This document shows positions 25,640-36,570 of a stretch of DNA of 64,000 nucleotides, piece after piece (position 1 is the stretch's first letter; each line of letters opens with the position of its first letter). The stretch spans positions 498,501 through 562,500 of the forward strand of contig OY987251.1 in assembly GCA_963920765.1 (NCBI GenBank), given 5' to 3'. The stretch comes from Ulota crispa (lineage: Eukaryota; Streptophyta; Bryopsida; Orthotrichales; Orthotrichaceae). The notes below the pieces were generated by a model, which saw only the letters and a list, made by a program, of their open reading frames with translations, searched no databases and had not been told where the DNA came from. The position numbers and the translations under genes are program-made.

Positions 25640-26160
25640 CTAAATGCTAGTGTAGACCAAGATGTGGTAAAAAAGGGCAAAACTTCCCCCCTCCCAAAAG
25701 AGTCTTTATCCCCCTCACGTGCGCGTAGTTGGCCACATCAAGGCAAGTGAAAGTTGTCATGCAGAGGGGAATAGCTGAGACCCGTAGTCCCTTGTATGTG
25801 GTCCTTATGTACCCATAGTTGCAAAGTGGCACCAGTTCATTTACTCGCGATTGCCTCGGGCAAGTGCGGATACATATTGGCACTCGCCTTGGGCAAGTTT
25901 GGGTTGGTACCCTAACCCGCTCAATCACATGTGCACATGGGAGCATCCACTAGTCGCGAGTGGGGCGATTGCACATGGCAGCAATTGTTGGTTCTTAAAG
26001 GGACGAGTGCACTTGGGCGGTCCTGCAAGGGGCGAGTGCACATGGCAGCAACCGTTGCTTGTGGAAGGGGCAAGTGCACATGGGCAGTTGTGGAAGGAGC
26101 GAGTGCAGAGGGCAACAATTGCTGGTTGTGAAAAGGGCAAGTGCTGATGCAAATCAATTG
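25640..26160 (-). repeat. GC-rich 67-bp tandem array upstream of the 24-25.6 kb relic
   Basis: GCGA(T/G)TGCACATGGCAGCAA starts at 25965 and 26032, and a variant starts at 26099, giving a 67-base period. Each period contains two related ~33-base halves (GCGAGTGCACATGG..., GCAAGTGCACATGGG...). The rest of the segment is GC-rich without clear periodicity. It lies directly upstream of the minus-strand relic, as similar GC-rich patches do for other relics in this window. Confidence 0.75.
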
Positions 26161-27104
26161 CTAGTCGCCTGGAGGCCATAATTTTTGTTTTTGGCAATTT
26201 AGAGGCAAAATTGCACCAATTTCTTTTTTAATGGAACCAAGAGCAGCGGAAAAAAACCACGTTTTCTTGGATGAAATTGCCAAAAAGCTTCAAAGTTTCA
26301 AAAAGAACTTGGATGAAATTGCCACAATGTGGATGAAAACCAATTTCTAGACATATAATATGTGCTTATTTTATATGTACTATCCAGTATGTTGATGAAT
26401 GTTGAAACATGAAGCACCATTATAGCATTTTAACACTTAATGGTCACTATATCCAAAAAGTGGATGCGCATTTTTCAACCATGATTGTAACTTGCAGAAT
26501 AGCAATATTTAGTACGCAGTTCAATTTGAGAAAAGGAAGTTTGACAAGATTTATTCATAAACCATGTATTTTTTTTGAAAAAAAGTCAGAAATCAAAAGA
26601 GTTAATGTCAATAACAGCTACAAGCTTAGATTCCAAATATGAGAACATGGTGTGTTTTTCATTCATATTTTATATTCATTAAATTCATTTTTAAGTACAA
26701 AACTATGTTTCTCATTCAACCATTCATTTTTGGTTGAAATTACATATTGTTTTAAATAGTCAATCTAATTGATATGATTTTATTTCCACATTTAGCTTCA
26801 GAAAATCACAATAATTTGAGTTTTCCATCAAACTTATCAAAAAGATAAAGTGTATAGAAAATGAATGTGTCTTCTAGCAAAACATATCAAAATTTTATAA
26901 ATTTATTAAATGTAAGGATGAATTTGATTGAAAGTGAATTTTGACTTTAAATCATTTGTTGTAGTTGTTTTGGATGTGAGAATTAAAATAATCCTTTCAT
27001 ATATTCACCCAAATCTCCGGTAGTGCATGTATCTCTTCATAATAATTCAAGTACAAATTAAGAAAATGCAATGTCCTATACATTAAGCTACGGGATTTGC
27101 ACTT
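26161..27104. other. AT-rich spacer, nothing recognised
   Basis: The sequence is AT-rich with stops in all frames. The longest frames (about 60-77 codons) show no motif. Confidence 0.6.
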
Positions 27105-27303
27105 ACTACTTAATTTTTCATGCATAACTGCTTCAATAAATGTTGGAATGAAGACAAAATTAGTTTTCCAATTTCCCACTTAGATCTTTTAATTCTCCAT
27201 CTTCCATAATAGTTTTAAAAAATCACAGAAAAAAATTTAGTTGTCAAAACATACCCGGATCTCCACATGGCCCCTAAGGGACCATTAGGGCCTTAAGGGT
27301 TAC
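27105..27303 (+). mobile_element. TTAA-ended element, 3' fragment (copy F)
   Basis: Only the last ~200 bases of the family are present: TTTTTCATGCATAACTGCTTC near 27113, GTTGGAATGAAG, then the right end GGGCCTTAAGGGTTAC. The left three quarters are missing. Confidence 0.75.
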
Positions 27304-28300
27304 AATAAATTCCAAAACTATGACATGGCTGAGAAAGAGAATTTGCAAAGCTTCATTTTCTTTGTTTGAACCACATACCAGCTTCTTATATTGTTGAAGA
27401 CATGATTTTTGTTAAATGATTTAAGGTTTTTCTCAATTTCTAATGCATGAATTTACAATTTCTTTAAAAGATGGAGAACAAGTAGTTTTATCTATTAAAT
27501 TATTCCAACAATAAGTAACTTCATTTTCTATAGTATGAACAATAACTTCAAAAGAACTTGCTTAAAAAATTAGAAGTTCACAAATCTCATGTCAGATAAT
27601 CAAGCAATGTATGGAACTAAATTTTTTGGTTTTGACACTTTAAATTAATCTTACTGCAACCTATGTATTAACATTTCATGATTTTTCTATTTTGTTGTAT
27701 TCTATTAGTATAGAGAAAAATCTTGCACTGAGATATTCAAAAGTAGGTTATTTCAAAACTTCATGATATTTGGAACAAAAGCAACCATTCTATTTGAACT
27801 TTAAACCCTAAATGCAAAACCCTTTATGGGTTTAACATGATATATTCATTCTCTACGATATCATTCTATCTCAAATACACTATGTTATTATCACACTATT
27901 GCACTACTAATACTACCCACTGGTTGGGAATTTGACAAAATCCAAACCCTTTACAAACATGCCCTTATGTATAATATTAAATTGCCCATCCCCAAAATTG
28001 TCCTTGATAATGTACATAAAGAACTCAATCACTTGTAATGTCAAACACTCATTAAATAATGCATATAATTATAGTACCCTGCACTCTCATTTTTCAACTA
28101 CATTGTCCCTACATACAACAACACAATAACTCCATCATTCATCATCCACAATATTCAAAAATGAGCAAATCATGTTAAAAAAATAACAAATTTCCACATT
28201 GCATTTATACAAATGCTTTAGATCTATCCAAAAACTATTTGGTACATATTTGTCTTTACAATAATCAATGAAACTATGTCCTAGTTCTATACTATAGTAC
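27304..28300. other. AT-rich spacer, nothing recognised
   Basis: No repeat pairs or coding pattern were noticed. The short open frames here have no domain. Confidence 0.55.
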
Positions 28301-28308
28301 AGCATCTC

Positions 28309-30184
28309 AAAAAACAAATTCAAGAGGATTCATGAACCGCGGAGGGCCCATGAGTTGGGCCACCAAGTCATGGCAAGTGGGTCTTTTTGCAACGTCACGC
28401 TTCATTAGTTCCCTTAACTTCATTACAAAGTAGCTTTGTGTCACAACATTTCTGAATAAGTCCTTGTTGTACTTGTGATCAATTCCAACCCTCATCTTTA
28501 ACACCAACTTCCCTATAGAAAATAAGTCTAACTTCAGCGTAAACTTGTGCGTCGCCCGCATCATCTCTAGGCTTTTTTCTAGGTTTCCTTTCCAAAACGT
28601 ATAAAAAAACTCTGGAGCTATCCACCACTTACCCTTGACTAAATGGTTTTTCTCTTCTTTTGATTTGTATATGTAATGTGAAGTATACCCTTCCTAAATT
28701 TGACTAGATATCCTTCAATCACAAATTCCAATGTTTACAACCTTCTTTGAATATACTAGGAAATGGAAAAGTATTGGAAACATAGGGAAGATAGAAGAGC
28801 AAAGGCACACATGGTATATTCAAATGTATAAGATACAAATGGAAGAGAAGAGAGTGTTTCCAAACCCTCTCATCTATGTACTCTTCCAACCACTCTCCCT
28901 TCATTTAACTATATAGGATAACTACGCCCATGGTCTAATGCTCTCTATGAAGTGCTTCCTACCACATGCTCTCTCTCCAATGCTAATTACCTCATGTAGC
29001 ATATCTCCTTTGGCTTAGAACAAACTCCTAATGCCCTATTCTAACCTTTCAACAAAAAGTATATTTGATGAAGACAAATCATTGTGTAGCACCTCTGCCT
29101 TGTGCACAAGACTTGTGACATACACCAAAGTCCACATCAACTTTGCCTTACGCCTTTGATGCATGCTAACATTTTTCACTTGTTTTGCGTCAAATTCCTT
29201 CACTTTCTTGATTTCATGCTAGTCAATAGTTGAATACACCATGTCGTTCAAGACAATCATGTCCTTGAAGTTACCACAATTCTACCATAGCGTATATGCC
29301 TCCATTGTTTGGTCATGGACAGCTAGAATTTTGATAATGCTTGGATGATTCAACGGAATCACCAGTGCCTCAGTGGAACGTCCAATCTTGGCTTGACGCA
29401 AGTCTACTGTCTTTGAAACTTTCCTTGCAAATTCTATGTGTTCTTTGATATTACTCATTCCAAAAATGCGTAATTTGCGCACTTTCTTGTATCCACCTTG
29501 GCTCTCAAATCCAATGAAGGCCTCTAGCCAAGCTTGCCTAGAGATCCAAGTTACACAAGATGGACTATCCTTTGACAATTGAGCTTTCAAAGCAGTAGCT
29601 TGCCACTCAAGACCCCAAATATTTGTCTTGGACAATCTTCTCACTGCACTTTGCTGCCAGTCCATCTTTTGACAAAACTCCTTTTCTGCTTCTCCCTTGA
29701 TATGCTTTGGCAATTCAAGACGGAAGTCTAGCATGAATTTCTTGATGTTGAAAATGCATACTTGTATACAATTTGCCATCCATGCCCTAAACCAATTGTA
29801 ATACATATTTTGCACGTCCATGAATTCCTCACTGTTGTTGCATTTATGTAGAAATAAGGCCGTCAGTTTGTCCTTCAATTAGTTAATGCTGGTATCTAGA
29901 TGTCTCAAATACCTTCTCTCCAACTCATCAGTGCTTTTATGTTTGTACCATTCCACGGCCATGCGGTACACGTAATTTGAATATTTTAGCATAAGGTAGT
30001 TTGAATCCTTTGCGTTAGCTGACTTTGCTTTCTTCAAATTTGGTACAACCCCGCCCCCAGTTTCCGCATGAGCTGATATTTGTGGAACAAATTGATAAGG
30101 ATGATTGAGGTCCCAATCTAAACTCGGAACATATGCGTGATGTGAAGAACTACTTCCTTCCTTTGGAGCAGACATGGTCACCAT
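28309..30184 (-). pseudogene. Protein kinase pseudogene (HNDL/ICDW type) split by a solo LTR
   Basis: Would encode a cytosolic protein kinase of ~530 residues. The start is the ATG at 30184, or the one at 30175. N-terminal to the kinase domain is a ~230-residue helical Trp-rich region (MYYNWFRAWMANC, KMDWQQSAVRRLSK). Kinase landmarks follow: the beta-3 Lys candidate in EFARKVSK (~29414-29433), ALVIPLNHPSIIKIL (~29330-29375), catalytic loop VLHNDLSSSNILF (~29055-29095), VNIGICD (28718-28738, the DFG equivalent, with Trp expected after Asp), activation-loop end KWWIAPEFF (~28605-28632), KLDLFSIGKLVLKM and KRPTCHDLV (~28361-28388). One in-frame TAA (29879-29881) lies between the first two long blocks and further stops and frame changes follow, so it is dead. 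An LTR (28772-29054) sits between the catalytic loop and VNIGICD. Confidence 0.85.
28772..29054 (-). mobile_element. Solo LTR of the Ty1-copia family seen at 35.4-40.9 kb
   Basis: About 283 bp, minus strand. It starts TGTTGAAAGG and ends TTTCCAATA, and matches the LTRs at 35384 and 40612 throughout (GAGTTTGTTCTA.GCCAAAG, CACTCTC.TCTCTTCCAT, CATGTGTGCCTTTGCTC). It is flanked on both sides by CTTTT, a perfect 5-bp target duplication, so it inserted as a whole element and later recombined to a single LTR. The insertion lies within the kinase pseudogene. Confidence 0.92.
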
Positions 30185-30239
30185 TGTGTAGAGAAAGGGT
30201 GCAAATATGTCGTACGTAAATAAAGCAAAAACTCCTATT

Positions 30240-30770
30240 CCAAATTTATAGAATCTCTAGGCCACGTGCACGCATCCAGCAACTAAAAGGTTGTTGGAAG
30301 TCATTGCACATGGCCAAAGGTAGGAAAATGGACTTTGGTGCGCCTTGGAGCCCTTAAATATTTGCGGTTGCACGTGGGGCACATGGCGTTCAAGGCATGA
30401 CCACTGATAAGGACGACAATGGGTAGGTGCAACCACAGGTGCCGATTTTGATTGCTGACCCAAGCGCATGCACAAAAATAAGGGGTCGCAAGAAAAAGAC
30501 CATGAGAATAGTTGGCCAAGGCAACCGTTGATTAGAACGACTAAGGGTTAGGGGGCGCATGCATCATTGGATGCAAATAGGGAAAAAGAGGCAAGTGCGC
30601 AAGACTAGGATCATGGGTATTGGGCAATTAAAAGTGGGGCAACCGCGGGTACTGAAATGTTTTGGAAAAAACAACAAAGAGAGATGTGGTGACCTCAGCT
30701 TAGGTTGACAATAGGTGAGGGCAATTGTGGGTACAAGCGCAGGAGATGCCTTTTCCTCTCTTTCACCAAT
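30240..30770 (-). repeat. GC-rich segment upstream of the kinase pseudogene
   Basis: Abrupt GC-rich patch with recurring GCACGTGG, GGTTGCAC, GGTGCAACC and GGGGCACATGGCG words, similar in flavour to 25.64-26.16, 31.44-31.86 and 34.70-35.25 kb. It lies immediately 5' of the kinase start. Short open frames on the minus strand have no domain. It could be a decayed promoter region or the subterminal part of a transposon. Confidence 0.5.
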
Positions 30771-31439
30771 TTAATTTGAATCCGCCTCTCTACCAAATTT
30801 GAATTCTACCGCCACTTTAACAAAAGATACCCAAAAAGGATGTACAATTTTGTATATATCATTAAATTCCCCAAACAAGCCCATGTGGACCTAAACTTAA
30901 TTGTAGGTAAGTGCAGAAATGACACATTGACATTGTAATTGCTCAAAATTTGGGGATCACCGCTGAAAATGAATCCCATGACTATAGTAAATGTAAATGA
31001 GGGTCATATTGGTATCCAATATAAATCATTGAGATTTCACTAAAATCATAACTTAAATAATATATGTACTCATAAGTGGTTGCAGAGTTGAAACATTTAG
31101 TGCATTGTGACCTCCTAAAGGGTCACATTGATCCATGCTTCATTAAAATCCCAAAATATTCCCACAAATCTCTTATCCTCATTAAATTCCGTTGTTCATA
31201 TTTCTTTTCATTCAATTTTAAATCTTGGTTGTCATATGTTAGAGCGCTGCTAGAGCTGTGCCAAGTAGCATTCCTTGAACTATCTAAGTTTAGCAAGAAT
31301 GTTGACAATTATTAAATGCAGCTAAAAAATATGTAAACTTTTCAGTGGTAAATTTAAATATTTTAGCTTGTTAGCATTGTATTTAGCAGCTTGTTTTGAA
31401 AGTGAAAATCATTTTTTGGATCACTGGTGCCAAGTGGTT
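30771..31439. other. AT-rich spacer, nothing recognised
   Basis: Separates two GC-rich patches. The opposed open frames at 31076-31315 (+) and 31123-31308 (-) mirror each other and neither has a motif. Confidence 0.55.
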
Positions 31440-31860
31440 GTTTAATAAGGGCCAAAGAAACAGCGGTTGCATGTGGCGTGGTCACGCGCTCAAAGACCCT
31501 TTATTGAGTGGGGCTTGTGCACTTGCTGGTGGACTTGTGGATGGATAGGAGGTTTGCACTTGCCTTGCCGGACCTCCGATCTCCCTATTGACCTGCACGA
31601 ATCCTTGAGACCCTCATCATACGTGACCTGTGGTCACCCTCTCAACACGCATGCGCCCTTTGTCATTGTGTCATACCAAGATTGGCAGTCTCTCCATCCG
31701 CACTTGCCCAAGGGCTATTGCGAGTACTTGAGTTTTGGGCTGCCCTTGTGAAGCCCATTTTTGTCACTTCTTGCACTATGCAACGACTTCCAAACGCCAC
31801 CTAGCGTCTTGATACGTGCACGTGTGCAGGGAGTTAGGGTCTAAGTGGCAACCTATTGCC
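31440..31860 (+). repeat. GC-rich segment upstream of the 31.9-33.2 kb relic
   Basis: GC-rich patch with GGTTGCATGTGGCG, TGTGCACTTGCTGG and TTTGCACTTGCC words. It resembles the other GC-rich patches and again lies 5' of a decayed coding region, this time on the plus strand. Confidence 0.5.
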
Positions 31861-31947
31861 AATTTTTCATGTAATCTATACCTATCAAGGTTAGTGTTTT
31901 TTGATGGAAGACAAATTTTACTTATGTTGTTTGTTGAGCAAATTGCA

Positions 31948-33230
31948 AAGATGGATCCAAGCTTGAAAAAGAAGAAACCAAAAGGAGATCATCTCCATAG
32001 GCAACAAGAAGTTTTTGTAGACCCGTTAGCGGTGGCATTCCTTGGTTGGCGCGGCATGCAAGGAGTTTGGACATTGTCAATCTGCAAGGAAGTTATTGGA
32101 TGGTGCCACGTTGACAAGCTTTTTCCTTACCATTGACACAAAGTACATGCAAAACAAAACTATGCAAACTTGCATTATTGCAGGAACGACGCATTTGTGC
32201 AACAATGTGTTGAGGTGTAGAAAGTGCTTTACAATATACAAAGAATTCCACAAAGCGGAGTTGGTTTGAACATATGTCCAATGGTATACGCAGAGATCAA
32301 GCTAAACCAAACGGTGGATTGGAGAACAATGAAGGCATCAAAGAAAATTACCGTGCCAACTACCATGGAGATAGCACATGCAGGTCCTTCAACTAATCCA
32401 CAAGATGGGTTGGGGCCTTTGAAGAATTTCAAAGACAAAGTGGTTAATGTAGACTATGAGTTGTCAGATTCATTTAATGAACACAGCTTGGATGATGACA
32501 ACTGTAAGGAATTCTTGGCTAGGACAAAAGAACCACTAGTGGAAAGGAATGTATCTATACTAGTACCAAAAGTGGTGGTCGTGGAAGGTGAAGAATAGAT
32601 TGATATGGAACTAGTCGAACCATTGGAGCATGTGCAAGGCCATAAAGCAAATGCGGATGAATCAAATGAAGCTAAAGTTACACAAATGCAAATGGATATG
32701 GAGAACAGAGTGGAGGGTGAGTGTAGGTCACCAAACAATAATCAATGAACAAGAAGATATTATAGAACCATTATGAACAATCTTTTGAAAGAGTTCAAGG
32801 ATACAAAACGCAAGTGTCAGACTCTCTGAGAGTGGATTGGAGTGAATGTAGAGGAGAATGATGCCAAGGCTCTTGAGGCACTTACTGAAACGAGAGAAAT
32901 ACATTTGGACGTCTTGCATAGGCAGATGGAAGAGAATCAGACAATGGAAGAGCTAGATTACCTAGAGTTAGCAATGGCACAATTCAGTAAAATGAAAGAA
33001 ATCAAGGACCATCTAGACATTGATTGGGGTTTGCATGTGGACAAAGATTAATTAGGGGTGAATCAACATATTGCTACAAAGGAAGTGCAAGAATTGAAGG
33101 AGCAGTTGGTCTCTTTGAAGAAATTGGAAAAAAAGAAAAGAGAGGGTATTGCACTTGAAAAACAAAAACTAGAGATGCGGGAACAAAACAAACAAGTTAT
33201 AGAGCAGCTGTTAACTATAAACATTTAATG
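31948..33230 (+). pseudogene. Decayed coiled-coil protein relic, unknown family
   Basis: Protein-like blocks run left to right. Near 31950 is a basic start MDPSLKKKKPKGDH followed by QQEVFVDPLAVAFLGWRG. From about 32275 a hydrophilic acidic region runs through VYAEIKLNQTVDWRTMK to EHSLDDDNCKEFLARTKE. From 32842 there is a Glu/Met-rich helical block (EIHLDVLHRQMEENQTMEEL), and from 33060 a strongly charged heptad region (VQELKEQLVSLKKLEKKKRE, LEKQKLEMREQNKQVIEQL) that should form a coiled coil. The blocks are interrupted, so the copy is dead or split by introns. I do not recognise the family. A basic N terminus and a C-terminal coiled coil suggest a nuclear or DNA-associated protein, but that is inference. 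Confidence 0.55.
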
Positions 33231-33589
33231 CAAACTATATGAATGTTAGTATGCTACAAAGGAATAGACAGTAGGTAATGAAACTATAGTAAGGAATAAC
33301 AATTTAAACAAGGCAATATTGATGTTTCATGATATTAGGGACTACACTTTTTTTGTAGAGTTATGTATGTGGTTATATAAACATGAATGTACTAAGCAGA
33401 TTTTAATGTTATAAAGTTTCAATTGGGCTTACTTTGAGTTATGTATTGCTAATACTTGAATGAATATTTGTAGTAGAAGATGGTAGTATTTCTATTATAT
33501 GAAGTGGTGATTAGTTGTAATTAACATGTAAAAGTTCTTTTGCTGCCAAATCCCTAAAAATGCTATTTGTAGTAAATTTAGTACATAGG

Positions 33590-34205
33590 GATTTCATGTT
33601 GTGTTTATGGGAAATTCAACCGTTGGGTGTTGCCAAAATGCAGAAGTGGTATTTGTGGAAAGTTAATGAAGTCATTCCACGTGGATAGGAGTGACGTATT
33701 TACATGTAAAGTTTAGGTTTTTTCTTTGTTTTGTGATGCCCAAAATTTCAAAAGCCTTTGACTACTAAAATAACAAAATCATTGCTCTATCCAAAGTTGC
33801 ACTTTATTTATTCCATGTAGGAGTTTATGACTTGTAGTTAGGTATGTGTGAGGGAATTGTTGTACAATCTAAAAGTATACAACACATGAGAATATATAGT
33901 AAGCAAAAAGAAGTATAGAATGAGTTGAAACTATTATGAATCTAAACATCAAAGTGACATGCAAATTACAATAGTTCTAATGTTATTTCAAATAATGTCC
34001 TACCTTTGGTTTGATTTTATTTCAGAAATATTGGAGAATAATGTAGTAAAATATGAAAATTCAAAATTAAGTTTAGTGTATACAACCCATAATAGCTCAC
34101 AAACAAAACTCCTCAGATCTTTCATCTCAATGATTAGAATTGATTGATTCTAAGCTTTTTATGTATAAGAGAACTTGAAGAACTAATTTAAATTCTTTAC
34201 TTTTA
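33590..34205 (+). mobile_element. TTAA-ended element, diverged partial copy D
   Basis: Recognised by internal blocks in the family order: ATGCCCAAAATTTCAAAAGCC near 33744, TTCCATGTAGGAG, AGGTATGTGTGAGGGAAT, CTTTCATCTCAATGATTAG near 34118 and GATTGATTCTAAGC. The terminal third is missing and the left end is decayed. The small open frame at 33959-34147 is inside it and not a gene. Confidence 0.7.
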
Positions 34206-34699
34206 AATAAAGGTAATATTCATGATAGTCCATACATCTATATCTATGAATATGAGGATAGGTATAAAAATGCAAAAGCAAAAGCAAAGACTTTGTAAAA
34301 GAACATGACTAAATTTGGTCATGTTCTATTTGGCATTTGTATATACATTTATGGAAACATGATCATTTTGAAGATGATTATCAAAAGAAATTGTTTACGG
34401 ACAAGTGTGTAATATATTTAGATGAAAGTAATTTCAATAATATATTATCGTTGATTTGTAATCAATTGTTGCAAAAGCAATATTTTCATTCCAACAACTC
34501 AATCCAAGAAAAGATTTTTGTATGTAGTAACTAAATTTTGGTTTTGTTTGTTGTGATTGCATTAACATTTCATACTATGAAATTGAAATTATTTAGGTTT
34601 GTGTTTCATGTTGTATGAAATTGTTTGGAATGCCATGGTGGAGAATGTGAAATTGGGTGATTTGAAGTCATGCTATGCCCAGAGCATCTGGGACAATTA

Positions 34700-35260
34700 C
34701 ATAACTGCTAGGATGTGCTGGCGCGCCTTGAATGGGAGGATATTGGGTCGCCCTTTCCGCACCTGAAGTCAGTGCTTGTGGACCTTTGATCCCACTTTTT
34801 GGAGCCGTGGTGGCCCTTTTCAAAATTGCAATCGCCCCTTGCGTACATGCAGGTGCCTCCTCCGGATTTGCAAGCGCCTTCTACGTACCTGCGGTAGCCC
34901 TTGCTTACCTACAGTTGCCCTTGGGCGACCTCTGGTGGTAACTAGCAATGCTCTTGCCGCCTTCCAGGAGCAGCAATTGTCCTCCATGAAGCTGCAATTG
35001 CTAGTGCTGGACCCATGGTGGCCTTGGAAAATCCCAAAGACGCCTAAGAAAGAGACAAAGTTGCCCTGCACAAACCTGTAGTTGCTCCTTAGGAATCCGC
35101 AGTCGCCCAAGGATGACTCGCGATTGTGCCGTCAAACAAGCATGAATATGGATGAGATTCATGGAGATTTGCCCCTAATAAGCCGTAGTTGCTGATTGGG
35201 CAACCTCTAGTGCAAACGAGAGAGGGACTATAAAGCTAGAAGAACACTAAATCCTAAACT
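34700..35260 (+). repeat. GC-rich segment upstream of the copia/hAT nest
   Basis: A GC-rich patch with repeated GTACCTGCGG, GTACATGCAGG, TTGCCCTTG and CAGCAATTGTCC words, the fourth such patch in the 25-35 kb part of the window. Both strands give overlapping open frames (34732-35110) that I attribute to composition. If the copia element is set aside, this patch lies 5' of the hAT transposase relic at 40.98 kb. Confidence 0.5.
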
Positions 35261-35383
35261 ACCTTTGCCTTATTGATGAACTCACGACTTGAAACTTTGA
35301 AAGAGGGTTCAGGCGGACCTCAGTTCTTTGAAAGGCAACAACCTTGCATTGTGGGGTTTGAAAAAACCCTTCAAGGCGGTGGC

Positions 35384-35667
35384 TAATGAAAGTTTAGATT
35401 AGAGCATCGAGAGTTTGCTCTAGACCAAAGTAGATTGCTAAAAGTGAGTGTAGCATTACAAAAGAAACATGTGGTAGAAGCCACCTTTTAGGAAAGAGAA
35501 TACCATATAGGCAATTTTATCCTATATGGTTTGGAGAAGAGGTGAAACCATAGATGAGTATATAGATAAGAATATTAGAAAACACTCTCACCTCTTCCAT
35601 TTGTATGTTATGCATTTGAAGAATCCATGTGTGCCTTTGCTCTCCTCTCTTTCATATGGTTTCAATA
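35384..35667 (+). repeat. 5' LTR of the copia fossil (284 bp)
   Basis: Matches 40612-40895 over its whole length. It ends TTTCAATA. The family terminus is TGTTGAAA, so the LTR carries a short inverted repeat (T-G/A-TTGAAA). A GGTTATGGG stretch follows where a primer-binding site is expected, with only a weak resemblance to the initiator-Met site. Confidence 0.92.
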
Positions 35668-36240
35668 GGTTATGGGTCCACGACTTGGAGTGTAGAGGTG
35701 CATGCGGTGAGGAGGGATCATTCTTGAGGTAGATGAGACCTTAGATTTTGAATTGGAGTATATTTGTGGTGGAAGAGGACCTTTGTGGAGCTACATCTCT
35801 CTTTGCATGCCTTTTGGAGTCTTGGAAGATTTTGTTTTGCCTCTTTGAAAGTTGTTGATCCTCATTTAACTTAGTAGAAGACCAAATTCAAGCTTTTGGA
35901 GTGTTGGATCTTGTTAAAGCTTTTTGGAGGACCTGGTCTATCATTTGGGAGGGGCTCATCCACTTTGGAGCTGATTTGGACTTCTATTTGGTGTTGCACA
36001 AGCTATTGGAGATGTGGCATTGCTACGGCTGAAGGTTGTACCATCAAAGTGCTTGTTAGAAATACAAAGAAGTGATTCATGAGTTGCTGTTTATGCATGC
36101 TTTGCTTTGGCTTTTATCCACCCTTGCTTGAGTTGTTTTGCTCAAGTGGAAGCATAGCATTTGCTTTGAGGGTGTGGAGAGTGCAAGTAGTGAGGTTATG
36201 GATGGGGTTTGAGTAATAACTATATATTTGGATAGATCTT

Positions 36241-36570
36241 GAGTTCTTTTGAGGGTTTGGGTTGCATTCTTCAACTCCTTGTGTGTGGAGAAAACTAGGG
36301 TTTGCTAAGGAGGTGGTTGAGTGGTATACTTCAACCCCTTGAATGTGGAAAAAACTAGGGTTTGTTTGGAAAGAGATTGAGTTGCATACTTCAGCCCATT
36401 GCCTTTGAAGCAAGCTAGAATTAGCTTTGAGAGTGGTTGGATAGTATACTTCAACCTTTAAATGTGTGGAGAGAGGTACACTTTGCCTAGGAGATGATTT
36501 GAGTTGTGTATTTTAGCCCTTATGCATTTGATGAGAGTTTTGAAAGAGTTTGTATTACACACTTTAGCCA
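36241..36570 (+). repeat. 60-bp tandem repeats in the copia leader
   Basis: Units centred on GTATACTTCAACCC recur at 36265, 36325, 36385, 36445 and 36508, with a shorter last one near 36556. Each is followed by an AAACTAGGGTTTG-like or equivalent block. The array ends directly at the gag start, so it is part of the element's untranslated leader. Confidence 0.85.

Noticed and set aside
34820-35110. Open frames on both strands in the GC-rich patch
   Set aside because: GC-rich repeats remove stop codons in all frames; no domain, and the same words recur in other non-coding patches.
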